In this document: piece by piece, positions 1 to 7,056 of the stretch
Position numbering within the stretch: the first letter of the stretch is position 1
Layout: each line of letters begins with the position of its first letter
From: an uncultured Eubacteriales bacterium
GTDB taxonomy: Bacteria > Bacillota > Clostridia > Oscillospirales > Oscillospiraceae
NCBI GenBank assembly: GCA_900554625.1
Contig: USHP01000004.1
Span: forward strand, 1 to 20,190
Length of the DNA: 20,190 nt
Reading direction: 5' to 3'
Translations under genes and position numbers: made by a program
Notes under the pieces: generated by a model
Seen by the model: only the letters and a program-made list of their open reading frames with translations
The model's database searches: none
Told to the model about the DNA's origin: nothing

Positions 1-59
1 TATTGGGTAAATTGTCCCATATTTCGGACGGAGTCCAGGTTGTTTAACTAACACGTTTT

Positions 60-87
60 ATTATATACCTCTTTTCCCCTTTGTCAA
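60..87 (-). promoter_or_regulatory. consensus sigma-A promoter reading out of the window to the left
   Basis: On the minus strand TTGACA (82-87) and TATAAT (60-65) are separated by 16 bp, both perfect consensus hexamers. It lies downstream of the U32-like gene and points leftward, so it should drive a gene that starts before position 1. Nothing else is recognisable in positions 1-168. Confidence 0.65.
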
Positions 88-168
88 ATCAGCTCGTTCT
101 CTGGCTATTACCGAAATAATCTATGCTGCTTTGTTGCTGCTCCAAAAGGAAGATGGGCTGCTCTCTAC

Positions 169-1074
169 CTAAAACAGGTCCAGCATGCTGTCCAGATAGA
201 TTGCTTCCCGGACATGAATCTGGTACTCCGGTTTGGTCATGTAGTAGAGAAAAATTTCCAGAATCATGGCACTACCGAGGCCTCGTCCTTCAATTTTGAA
301 ATTAGAAAAGCCCATGGGGAGGTATCTGTTCTGGATCTCTTCAACGCCGATAAACCCCGGATTGGTCATGGCTTTGGAGAACCGATAGCCCTCATTGCCA
401 CCAGGAGCGGCGCAATGGTAATCTTCGCAGGTTTCTCCCAGATTCTTTCGGCTGACATTCTCATAGCATTTCCTTCTGTCGGTGCAGCCAAACCAACAGC
501 ATTCATTGCACAGAAATTCCACCTTGTCCTTCTGGGCATTTGTCAGGGCATTCAGTTTGTCAAAAGCTCTGTTCAGCCGAAAATCCGGGACAACATAGCG
601 GAAATCCTCCCGGTTTGCTTCGTCCACAAGCTCCTGAAAGTCCGTCAGCACCTTTGTGGTGGAGGATACGAAATAGAGGTTGGGGTAATGACCTTTCAGA
701 TATTCCAGCAGCAAATCGGAATGGACAATGACGCCATTTCCTCCCGTCTGATTGAACAGGGCGCAGAGGCGGTTGCATTGTTTGTCCGAAAGATGTTCCT
801 CCCGGAGCAGGGAGTTGCTGAAGGTCAGCCGGGCGGAAATGCCGTATTCCTGCATCAACGCCAGCACTTCCTGTGGGTTATTGTCTCCAAAACCCACACG
901 CCCTCCGCCCCAGATGCAGTCCGCCGGTGCGCCGTAGATGGAGCCGATGTCGCACCAGTCGTAGAAATACTCCCTGTGTTCCCGGAAAAGGGGCAGAAAG
1001 ACGCGGTAGAGCTCATAAAACTCGAACAAGCCGGGAAGATGGTAATGAGCCATGACGTTTGGCATATTTTCCAT
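169..1074 (-). CDS. U32-peptidase-like TIM-barrel protein with cysteine cluster
   Basis: 301 aa, function not established. The C-terminal half carries a cysteine-rich segment (C189, C192, C193, C197, C203, C216, C221) followed by SNFKIEGRG (about 257-265). The KIEGR motif is characteristic of the U32 peptidase family, whose members include tRNA hydroxylation factors and UbiU/UbiV-type Fe-S proteins; the cysteines could similarly hold an Fe-S cluster (inference). No signal peptide or membrane segment is visible, so it is probably cytoplasmic. It begins 11 bp after the stop of the DUF389 gene and is probably co-transcribed with it. The Shine-Dalgarno sequence is weak, and Met4 or Met8 are alternative starts. 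The family call is by motif, not full-length alignment; a diverged or different barrel family remains possible. Confidence 0.6.
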   Translation of the reverse strand: MENMPNVMAHYHLPGLFEFYELYRVFLPLFREHREYFYDWCDIGSIYGAPADCIWGGGRVGFGDNNPQEVLALMQEYGISARLTFSNSLLREEHLSDKQCNRLCALFNQTGGNGVIVHSDLLLEYLKGHYPNLYFVSSTTKVLTDFQELVDEANREDFRYVVPDFRLNRAFDKLNALTNAQKDKVEFLCNECCWFGCTDRRKCYENVSRKNLGETCEDYHCAAPGGNEGYRFSKAMTNPGFIGVEEIQNRYLPMGFSNFKIEGRGLGSAMILEIFLYYMTKPEYQIHVREAIYLDSMLDLF

Positions 1075-1085
1075 ATTTTGAGCGG

Positions 1086-2468
1086 TTATGTTCCATCGGT
1101 TGTTTCCGCGGCTTCCTCCAAATCAAGCACAGTAATGTGCAGTTCCGCACGAGGCAGATTTGTTTCGGTCAACAGCCAGTTTTCAATTGTATGTTCTTCG
1201 TCAGGCAGCAGTGGTTCCCACGCGGACGCACACAGGAGAACATAGTCTCCGCTTTCGGAGGATATGACTCCGCAGCTGCAGTCTGACAATTTTGAAAAGA
1301 TCTGCTCGGCTTTTCTCGATATTTCCCTGCAATCGATCTGTCTGGCAAGAAGGATTTCCATACTGTCAAACTGCGCCTGCTTCGCGTCCAGCTGGGTCTG
1401 TAAATCTTGAATCGTTTTTTCCTGGAGCGCGATGGTAACCGCGTCCGAATTGTCGGCTTGAGAAATACTGTTCTGGGTTACATGGAGCGAGTAGGTTTCG
1501 AGGTTATACCTGGGAAGCAGCTCCTCCAAACGGTCGATGACATCCTGTGGGATACGGGAGCCGACAAGAGACACCGATACCCGATGATTCCGCATATCCA
1601 GCTCACTTTTTACCACCTGGGTATCGGAAAAGGTAAATGTTTCCCGAAGGTAATTGGAACAGTTCTGCTCCATCACGGTCTGATAGACCTGAAAGCTTCC
1701 AATCAGCACACTGGGGATCACCGTCAATACGGTAATGATGGTGATAAGCCGTTTCACCTTTTTCTGGCGTGTCCAGTTTTCAGATTTACGGGAAGGAATC
1801 CCCATGAGCTTTGTTACGAAAGCAGTGGAAAGCATGATAAACAGTGTGTTGATGCAGAAAAGATAAAACGCGCCAAAAATGAATCTGGGCTGCATGGTTG
1901 CAAGACCATATCCCGCAGTGCACAGCGGAGGCATCAGCGCCGTGGCAATTGCAACACCCGGAATCACATTTCCTTTTTCTCTCCGGGTATTTCCGATGGC
2001 ACCGGCAATACCGCCCAGTAGCGCAATCAGAACATCCCATAATGTCGGACTGGTTCTGGCAATCATTTCACTGGTGGGCACTTTCAGGGGCGTGAGTGAA
2101 AAATAAGCCGTAGAGGCGATGAGACTGATGACCATCTGGGTTCCGAAACTGGTAAACGCCTTTCGGAGCATGGTCAGGTCACTGGTAGCCAGTGAATAAC
2201 CCATGGTAAGAATGCCGCTCATCAGGGGTGAAATCAGCATGGCACCGATAATCACCGCCGTAGAGTTCATATTCAATCCAATGGAAGCAATCAGAATTGC
2301 CATAATGAGAATCCACATATTGGAGCCGCTGATGACGGTGTTTCCCTCCATCATTTCCTTCAGCTCATCATAGCGCATCATATCGGCTTTGACATCAAAA
2401 AGACTATGAAAATAGGTGCGAATACCGGATTGCTTTGCATCCAGTGAACGGTTCTCCATATCCTTCAT
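1086..2468 (-). CDS. DUF389 family multi-spanning membrane protein
   Basis: 460 aa from the chosen ATG. The N-terminal part has about six to seven hydrophobic segments (first near residues 50-90, with NSTAVIIGAMLISPLMSG, then near 109, 141, 170, 195 and 238). The NxxAVxIGAMLIxPLM stretch and a later GxVIPGVAIATALMPPLC segment are hallmarks of DUF389 (TIGR00341-like) proteins, whose function is unknown. A soluble C-terminal region of about 200 residues follows, with a predicted coiled coil near 345-385. The reading frame stays open upstream to 2783, but that would overlap the preceding gene and lies upstream of a perfect promoter at 2542-2570. The start at 2468, with GGGG a few bases before it, gives normal family length. 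It is followed after 11 bp by the U32-like gene. Confidence 0.85.
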   Translation of the reverse strand: MKDMENRSLDAKQSGIRTYFHSLFDVKADMMRYDELKEMMEGNTVISGSNMWILIMAILIASIGLNMNSTAVIIGAMLISPLMSGILTMGYSLATSDLTMLRKAFTSFGTQMVISLIASTAYFSLTPLKVPTSEMIARTSPTLWDVLIALLGGIAGAIGNTRREKGNVIPGVAIATALMPPLCTAGYGLATMQPRFIFGAFYLFCINTLFIMLSTAFVTKLMGIPSRKSENWTRQKKVKRLITIITVLTVIPSVLIGSFQVYQTVMEQNCSNYLRETFTFSDTQVVKSELDMRNHRVSVSLVGSRIPQDVIDRLEELLPRYNLETYSLHVTQNSISQADNSDAVTIALQEKTIQDLQTQLDAKQAQFDSMEILLARQIDCREISRKAEQIFSKLSDCSCGVISSESGDYVLLCASAWEPLLPDEEHTIENWLLTETNLPRAELHITVLDLEEAAETTDGT

Positions 2469-2541
2469 GTTTTTACCCCGCAATCGATGAATCAAAATCT
2501 TCCGCATTTCAGCCACTGGCTGATGCCGCGGGAGCTTTTTC

Positions 2542-2570
2542 ATCATATACCCGGAACCATTCTCTGTCAA
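2542..2570 (-). promoter_or_regulatory. sigma-A promoter of the DUF389/U32-like operon
   Basis: Minus strand TTGACA (2565-2570), 17-bp spacer, TATGAT (2542-2547). The predicted transcript starts near 2535, about 65 nt before the chosen start at 2468. This argues against the longer open frame being translated. Confidence 0.7.
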
Positions 2571-2670
2571 CCAGGCAAGTGAAAAATGTCTTTTCTGTCT
2601 GGATTGCAAAAGATTTCTCCCATTCCCCCAAATTGAGGGCAACGAACGCTTTCCATTTATGCCATAGCTT

Positions 2671-2703
2671 GACACCCAGCGGCCAAGCAGGCCGGTGGGT
2701 GCC
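2671..2703 (-). terminator. GC-rich hairpin after the Fic-TnpV-DUF6809 operon
   Basis: Arms 2671-2684 and 2690-2703 form a 14-bp stem with one mismatch and one G-U pair around a 5-nt loop, 13 bp after the DUF6809 stop. There is no clear T tract, so it may be a weak or factor-aided terminator, or an mRNA-stabilising stem. Confidence 0.5.
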
Positions 2704-2716
2704 GTAGGTGGTTCTC

Positions 2717-2980
2717 TTATTCGTTCATGATCTCCAACATCATTCTGGCTCCCAGGCGGAAGCTGATTTGGAACAGCAAGCATTCTGTCATAGCCTGAAA
2801 TTCCCGAACACTATCCAGGTACTGTGCGAACTGTTTTCTCTGTGTGTCCGTGAGCGTATCCTGTAGACTTTCTTCATTCCGGCTGATACGCAGAAGTGCT
2901 TCCTTGTATTCTTTCGCGGAAGATGTATCATACTCGGATGGCTCAATATTCCCATACCAAAAATCTTCTAAGACGCTCAT
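2717..2980 (-). CDS. DUF6809 family small protein
   Basis: 87 aa, all-helical by appearance. It begins MSVLEDFWYGNIEPSEY and ends FRLGARMMLEIMNE, the conserved ends I associate with DUF6809, a small family common in Clostridia accessory regions. The role is unknown. Its ATG overlaps the stop of the TnpV gene (ATGA) and sits about 7 nt after a GGGGAGG ribosome binding site inside that gene, so the two are translationally coupled. Together with TnpV it suggests mobile-element cargo. Confidence 0.75.
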   Translation of the reverse strand: MSVLEDFWYGNIEPSEYDTSSAKEYKEALLRISRNEESLQDTLTDTQRKQFAQYLDSVREFQAMTECLLFQISFRLGARMMLEIMNE

Positions 2981-3336
2981 ACCGCAGCCTCCCCATAGAT
3001 GATTTCATCCCGGACAACTTCTTCGGCTCTGGCTCGGATATTGTTCATCCTCTGCACCCACGCCATCGGATCGGCAGCCTTCAACCTCTCAGTAACGCCC
3101 TCTGCGGTTTTCATTTGTGCGATCAGCGTTTCCATACGCGCCTGCGCCTGCTCATTGAGGTCAGCCAGATATGTCCAGAGGGTGCCGGAGAGGATGAGCT
3201 GATTGTACCGAATGGGGTGGTGCGTTTCCAGGTAGCGGCGGTGCATTCTGCCCCATTTTCCCATGGGACAGGATTCCCGGGGCAGTTCCAGATTGGGGAT
3301 GTAATAGTCGCCTGCGAGTGTGTATTCCACCTTCAT
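2977..3336 (-). CDS. TnpV-like transposon-encoded protein
   Basis: 119 aa. The opening MKVEYTLAGDYYIPNLELP, the GKWGRMHRRYLETH segment, and the late WVQRMNNIRARAEEVV helix match the layout of the TnpV family (PF14198), carried by Firmicutes transposons and conjugative elements; function unknown. It starts 3 bp after the Fic stop, with GGAGG just upstream, and its stop overlaps the next start, so Fic, TnpV and DUF6809 form one tight operon. Pairing a Fic gene with these two suggests an accessory module rather than a core function. Confidence 0.8.
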   Translation of the reverse strand: MKVEYTLAGDYYIPNLELPRESCPMGKWGRMHRRYLETHHPIRYNQLILSGTLWTYLADLNEQAQARMETLIAQMKTAEGVTERLKAADPMAWVQRMNNIRARAEEVVRDEIIYGEAAV

Positions 3337-3338
3337 AA

Positions 3339-4277
3339 TCAGTCCTCCGTAACGCCTGCCGACAGGAAATTGTACCGGTGCTCCGACAGATTTTGCAGTT
3401 GAATCTGGGCGTCAAAGCGGCTCTGGGCTTCCATCACCACTTCCGTGAGAATGCCGGGATCATCGTCCCATTCCCGGAGGCCTTCCAGATATCGGTTTCG
3501 CCGCTTATCGTCAATGATGAAGGGCATCACATCGTGGCGCAGGCACTCTTTGAAGAGGATTAGCCTGCCGATTCTGCCGTTGCAATCCTCGAAGGGAAAA
3601 ATCCGTTCAAAGCCCACATGGAAGCGCAGTATGTCCCGGCGCTCTACCTCCGTCAACGCTTCATATTCCGCAATCAGGGCTTTCAGCTTGGAGCTGATCT
3701 GATCTGCCGGCAGCATAAAGGGCACTCTGCGGGGGGATTTGGGGCTGCGGTACTGCCCCGGCGCGACCCGTTTCCGGCGGTCATCCACCGTGCCAAAGAC
3801 GAGCTGGTAATGGAGATCCTTAATGAATTTCGGGGTCAGAGGTTCCTGCGCATGGTCGAGGATGTAGTCAACGCAGACGCAGTGGTTCAGCACTTCCACC
3901 CAATCGGATACCTTCATGGGTTCAAAGGACACCGACACCTTGCCTTTCTTGAAGATGGTTTCCACCTGCTGCCTTGTCAGCCGGTTGCTGGCCATACGGC
4001 AGGAGCTGTAGGTCAGATTGATCTGGACATAGTCGTACAGCCCGTGATAGCTCTTCTTCTTTTTCTGCCGGAGCAACTTCTGTGCCAATGCCGGGAGTAC
4101 GGCTGCTCCCGCTTCCATGGGTTCTGCTCTGCCGGGTTTCTTTGCGAACTTTGGGATCAGCCATGCCCCTTCCTGCTGAACAACACCGGCAATTCGTTCT
4201 TGTCTGCAAAAACGTCTTACGACCTGGACAGATGTGTTCCACTTCTCGGCTGCTTCTTTAACAGTCATGTATTCCAT
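3339..4277 (-). CDS. HTH-Fic domain protein with degenerate active site
   Basis: 312 aa from an ATG preceded by AAAGGA at 7-nt spacing; the open frame extends 31 codons further but without a ribosome site. Residues 1-50 form a MerR/excisionase-type helix-turn-helix (TVKEAAEKW ... WLIP). The rest is a Fic fold: the motif region reads FERIFPFEDCNGRIGRL, where active Fic AMP-transferases have HPFxxGNGRxxR. The catalytic His is Phe (codon TTT), and the first Gly of GNGR is Cys. The N-terminal TYSSCRMASNRLT segment aligns with the inhibitory (S/T)xxxE(G/N) helix, but the Glu is Ala. Loss of both catalytic and inhibitory residues points to a pseudoenzyme that keeps the fold, perhaps as a DNA-binding or scaffold protein (inference). 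Confidence 0.85.
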   Translation of the reverse strand: MEYMTVKEAAEKWNTSVQVVRRFCRQERIAGVVQQEGAWLIPKFAKKPGRAEPMEAGAAVLPALAQKLLRQKKKKSYHGLYDYVQINLTYSSCRMASNRLTRQQVETIFKKGKVSVSFEPMKVSDWVEVLNHCVCVDYILDHAQEPLTPKFIKDLHYQLVFGTVDDRRKRVAPGQYRSPKSPRRVPFMLPADQISSKLKALIAEYEALTEVERRDILRFHVGFERIFPFEDCNGRIGRLILFKECLRHDVMPFIIDDKRRNRYLEGLREWDDDPGILTEVVMEAQSRFDAQIQLQNLSEHRYNFLSAGVTED

Positions 4278-4314
4278 AAATAATCCTTTCTCAGTCTGGC
4301 GGTTTGAAGTGTAC

Positions 4315-4365
4315 CGCGTTACTTTTTGAACACGCGTTACTTTTCGTACCGGAACGCATACCGGA
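4315..4365. repeat. two tandem repeat pairs upstream of the Fic gene, possible operator
   Basis: CGCGTTACTTTT occurs at 4315-4326 and again at 4333-4344 (18-bp period), followed by two copies of TACCGGAA about 12 bp apart (about 4347-4366). They lie 40-90 bp before the start of an HTH-bearing protein, so autoregulation is plausible but unproven. I could not assign a convincing -35/-10 pair here. Confidence 0.4.
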
Positions 4366-4477
4366 ATCACGACGAAACACTATGCACCAACTGATATATA
4401 ATGGACTTTTATGCGATTTATTTGGACATATTGGACTGATTATTGCATAAATATCAAATGATATTCATTACCAAAGC
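4366..4477. other. non-coding stretch before the tRNA fragment
   Basis: No gene is seen. It contains TGGAC three times (4402, 4423, 4432; the last two as TTGGAC repeats 9 bp apart) and a perfect 16-bp palindrome centred on ATATCAAATGATAT (4450-4465). These could be recombinase arm-type sites next to an att site, but this is speculative. A plus-strand TATAAT at 4397-4402 has no matching -35. Confidence 0.3.
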
Positions 4478-4522
4478 ATGGCATACACGTGGCCCGCGGT
4501 TCGATCCCGCGCATCTTTTCCA
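4478..4522 (+). other. 3' half of tRNA-Ala(GGC), attachment-site scar
   Basis: From the anticodon loop onward the sequence is a tRNA: loop ATGGCAT (4478-4484, T33 and anticodon GGC at 4480-4482), 5-nt variable region, T stem CGCGG (4495-4499), loop TTCGATC, T stem CCGCG, acceptor 3' strand and CCA (4520-4522). Everything 5' of the anticodon loop is unrelated: the stem does not pair and there is no D arm or 5' acceptor. A tRNA 3' fragment next to a recombinase stump is the classic right-hand attachment site left by an integrated element. It is not a functional tRNA. Confidence 0.65.
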
Positions 4523-4678
4523 AAAAGTTCCGATATCTTTTGGTTTCTTAACTTTTTCAATATTTTTTGAATAAAATTCACACTTTGGGACTTTGACCAC
4601 AACCAGACCACAATGCGCTTCATTCCAGTGAATATTCATGATTTTATTTGGCCGTTCTAACACGCTATATTCAGAGTG

Positions 4679-4717
4679 AAAACCGGAGAGCCCTCTCAAA
4701 TGGGCTCCCCGGTTTTT
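4679..4717. terminator. bidirectional rho-independent terminator
   Basis: Arms 4679-4693 and 4702-4716 form a 15-bp stem with one wobble, an 8-nt loop, A-rich on the left and TTTTT on the right. It lies 2 bp beyond the recombinase stop on the minus strand and would also stop plus-strand transcripts. Confidence 0.85.
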
Positions 4718-4718
4718 C

Positions 4719-4925
4719 CTATGCAGCCTCCGCATCTGCGACTCTCTTTGCGAATCGGCCGATTGCATCCTGTCTGACTGACTCCTGCAGGTGAAGGTAG
4801 TGTTCTGACATATCACTATCCGCATGTCCTCCCAACCCTAGGATAGTCTCCATGGACACGCCAAGAGCCTGCATCTGTGATGTGTGGCGCCGGTGATCTT
4901 TCTGCGGAATTTTTGCATCTCCAGA
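4719..4925 (-). pseudogene. C-terminal stump of a tyrosine recombinase/integrase
   Basis: This is about 68 codons ending in TAG at 4719-4721. The readable part runs HRRHTSQMQALGVSMETIL, then GLGGHADSDMSEHYLHL, and ends in a charged tail. This matches the last catalytic block of phage-type integrases: R of the HxxRH-like box, the second His box in place of LGH, and the nucleophilic Tyr in EHYLHL. In frame upstream there is a TGA at 4926-4928, and no catalytic-domain front half is present, so over 80 percent of a typical integrase is missing. The stump sits about 200 bp from a tRNA-Ala 3' fragment, consistent with the integrase that once used that site. It is non-functional as it stands. Confidence 0.8.
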
Positions 4926-4972
4926 TCAGAAAGAACCGCATCTTCCAATGCTTTTAAATCCACCGTTTCCAC
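4838..4972 (-). pseudogene. 5' end of an unrecognised gene fused out of frame to the integrase stump
   Basis: A GTG start (4970-4972) lies 7 nt after a strong GGGAGG site and opens a frame of 44 codons. It begins VETVDLKALEDAVLSDLEMQ, which looks like a genuine charged helical N-terminus. After about 30 codons it runs out of frame across integrase sequence and stops at 4838. The simplest reading is that a deletion near 4890-4910 joined the start of one gene to the end of the integrase. I do not recognise the parent family. Confidence 0.4.
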
Positions 4973-5071
4973 AAAACTACCTCCCAAATATGGCACATTC
5001 ATCGAATTTTCTGCATTTTTGCTTCATTTTAAAACAAGTACCCGAAAATGGCATGACTGACATTATAAAAA

Positions 5072-6958
5072 TCAGTTCCCTGACATATAATTTGTATCCT
5101 CTGCCACAATCTGAACCTGCTTTCCCGAGAAGGCAATACCGTACGCCAAGATCCGGACAATTCCCTGGGCAGTCATATCCACATGATACTGCTTTTCTTG
5201 GATCTGAGCCAGCGCAGTATAGGCCAGATCCTTCAGTTGTTTCTCCGTACAGTCCTTACCTGCCTTCAGTTCCATCAAGATGCCAGGAAGCTTTTTATTC
5301 AGTGGCAGGAGTTGAATATCAAACCGGCCATCCCCGGATTCACGGTTGGATGTAATGCGGTAGCGATTATTCAAAATGGCGCACAACCCCAGAATCAGCC
5401 CGTGGTAGAAGGTCTCCCGAGCCGCATCGTGGAAGCTAATCGTCTGAAGTAAAAAGGTTTCCAGTTGCCGTTGGAGGGTAGGCACATCCATGGTATAAAC
5501 CGCCTCCTGAATGGCGATGGCGGTGGAGGGCAGGATCTTTTCCTGGAACTGAGATAGAATTTCCTTGCTATATACAGCAGCAATTTCCTTGTTTGGCAGA
5601 GAAACACTGCACATATAGTCGCTGCCAAACGGCTGGTCAACAGAGTTGAACTTCAGATAGCCGGTTACGAGTAGAAAACTGTAGATAGAAGAGGGGTCAT
5701 TTTTGATCTGAGGATAAATGACACTGGTATCAATATGGGAAACAAAGGACTCCCCTTTCATCAAAGCTTCCAGCCGATCCATTGTCTCCGGTGTGGCAGC
5801 AGACAGAACCTCACTGATGATTTCGTTGTTGCCGGTGGACTGCCAAAAGGCCTTTGGCTTGCAATCATTGCCAAAATAGCTGATTACAGACCAAGGATTG
5901 AATATCTCTGTACATCCGAAACGATAACCATCGTACCACTGGCAAATCTCCTCATACTGATCGAAAGCGCCATAATATCGTGCCATCTCCTGGACTTCCT
6001 CCGGGGTAAAGCCGAAGTATTCACTGTATCGGTCATCCAGGATGGAATTGATCTTCAAATTGTTTAGCCCGCTGAAAATACTCTCCTTCGCCACCCGCAG
6101 AATACCGGTCAGGAATCCATAGGAAAGGTGGGGATTATCCTTCAACCCACCGGAGAACAGCGTACGCATAAAGTCAATGACTTTGTCATAATAGCCCCGG
6201 ACATGGCCCTGCTGAATGGGCGTGTCATATTCGTCAATGATGATGATCGGAGCCACCCCATGATGTACATGGAGCATCCGGGATAGATTCAGAAATACCA
6301 TGGACACATCATTTTCGTTGGCACTGCCGTTGATAACGCTGGTAAGATATTCCTTATCGTATTGGCTCAGCAAGTTGCTTTCCAGTAATTCACCATGGCG
6401 ATTGATCTCAATTTGCAGGATCTTGGAGATCATATCGTAGGTTGCCTCCCAGGTCTCACACTTGATATCCTTGAAGGTAACGTAAATAACCGGGTACTTA
6501 CCCTGATACTCCTGATACTCAGCTCCACAATTCCAGATTTTCTTATTTCGGAAGTAGGCGGCAGTATCCTCGTTTGTCTTTTCAAAAAACACCCGCAGCA
6601 TGTCCATATTCAACGTCTTGCCAAAGCGCCGAGGACGTGTGAAAAGAGACACCTGAGGCCGCTCATCAATAAAATCCCGGATCATCAGCGTTTTATCCAC
6701 ATAGTAATATTCACTGGAAGCCTTGCGGTAATCGGAAATACCAATGGGCAGGGGCAGTTTCTTGACTGAAGTCATAATTTGTGCAGCCCCTTGCTTGCGC
6801 CGCTTATCCGCGGGCTTTTGTACTTCCTGCGGAATAAGCCAGCGGTTCCCTTCTTTATAAGCTCCTGGCAATCTCCCTTCCATACAAAGGGTGTTGATTC
6901 TTCTTTCCGAGATACCCCAGCGCACAGATGCTTCTTTGGTCGTCATCATATTTCCCAT
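5072..6958 (-). CDS. HTH-fused AAA-ATPase-like / PD-(D/E)XK nuclease family protein
   Basis: 628 aa from an ATG 8 nt after GGAGG; the upstream open frame crosses the promoter and is not used. Residues 1-50 form the same HTH type as the Fic protein (TTKEASVRWGIS ... WLIP). From about 65 comes the AAA-ATPase_like domain (PF09820): P-loop variant TRPRRFGKT (about 107-115) and Walker B IIIIDEYDTP (about 240). The C-terminal region (PF08011-like) ends with a nuclease-fold core, FDIQLL then ILMELKAGKD, giving D...ExK. The family is abundant in gut bacteria; its function is unsettled, with proposals including mobile-element or defence roles. The added HTH and three palindromes at its promoter suggest it controls its own expression. 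Transcribed alone. Confidence 0.88.
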   Translation of the reverse strand: MGNMMTTKEASVRWGISERRINTLCMEGRLPGAYKEGNRWLIPQEVQKPADKRRKQGAAQIMTSVKKLPLPIGISDYRKASSEYYYVDKTLMIRDFIDERPQVSLFTRPRRFGKTLNMDMLRVFFEKTNEDTAAYFRNKKIWNCGAEYQEYQGKYPVIYVTFKDIKCETWEATYDMISKILQIEINRHGELLESNLLSQYDKEYLTSVINGSANENDVSMVFLNLSRMLHVHHGVAPIIIIDEYDTPIQQGHVRGYYDKVIDFMRTLFSGGLKDNPHLSYGFLTGILRVAKESIFSGLNNLKINSILDDRYSEYFGFTPEEVQEMARYYGAFDQYEEICQWYDGYRFGCTEIFNPWSVISYFGNDCKPKAFWQSTGNNEIISEVLSAATPETMDRLEALMKGESFVSHIDTSVIYPQIKNDPSSIYSFLLVTGYLKFNSVDQPFGSDYMCSVSLPNKEIAAVYSKEILSQFQEKILPSTAIAIQEAVYTMDVPTLQRQLETFLLQTISFHDAARETFYHGLILGLCAILNNRYRITSNRESGDGRFDIQLLPLNKKLPGILMELKAGKDCTEKQLKDLAYTALAQIQEKQYHVDMTAQGIVRILAYGIAFSGKQVQIVAEDTNYMSGN

Positions 6959-6989
6959 ACGCATCACCTCCGTATAATCTCTTACGAAT

Positions 6990-7018
6990 AGTATAGCCAT
7001 TATTCGGAATAAAATCAA
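6990..7018 (-). promoter_or_regulatory. promoter of the HTH-ATPase gene with operator in the spacer
   Basis: Minus strand TTGATT (7013-7018), 17-bp spacer, TATACT (6990-6995). The 13-bp palindrome TTATTCGGAATAA fills most of the spacer (7000-7012), so a protein bound there would block RNA polymerase. The ribosome site GGAGG and start codon follow about 30 bp downstream. Confidence 0.75.
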
Positions 7019-7056
7019 CAGTATTATTCCGAATAATGGCAGAACATTCGGAATAA
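6996..7056. repeat. three 13-bp palindromic operator candidates and a perfect 17-bp inverted repeat
   Basis: Unit TTATTC-G-GAATAA, symmetric about one base, occurs at 7000-7012, inverted at 7024-7036, and with two changes at 7044-7056. Units 1 and 2 are the core of a perfect 17-bp inverted repeat (6996-7012 and 7024-7040, 11-bp loop). Spacing of 24 and 20 bp puts the units about two helical turns apart, as expected for cooperative repressor binding. The obvious ligand is the HTH of the gene just downstream (inference). Confidence 0.7.

Noticed and set aside
214..1245. 343-codon plus-strand frame opposite the U32-like gene
   Set aside because: A shadow of the U32-like and DUF389 genes; the minus-strand products have recognisable motifs and this one has none.
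2469..2783. N-terminal extension of the DUF389 frame
   Set aside because: It overlaps the DUF6809 gene and the terminator-like hairpin and lies upstream of or inside the promoter; the sequence is not hydrophobic or family-like.
4447..4522. A complete tRNA gene
   Set aside because: Only the part from the anticodon loop to CCA fits; there is no 5' acceptor strand, no D arm, and the anticodon stem does not pair.
4454..4825. 123-codon minus-strand frame over the tRNA fragment and integrase end
   Set aside because: It runs out of frame over the integrase stump, through the terminator and the tRNA fragment; no domain and no ribosome site.
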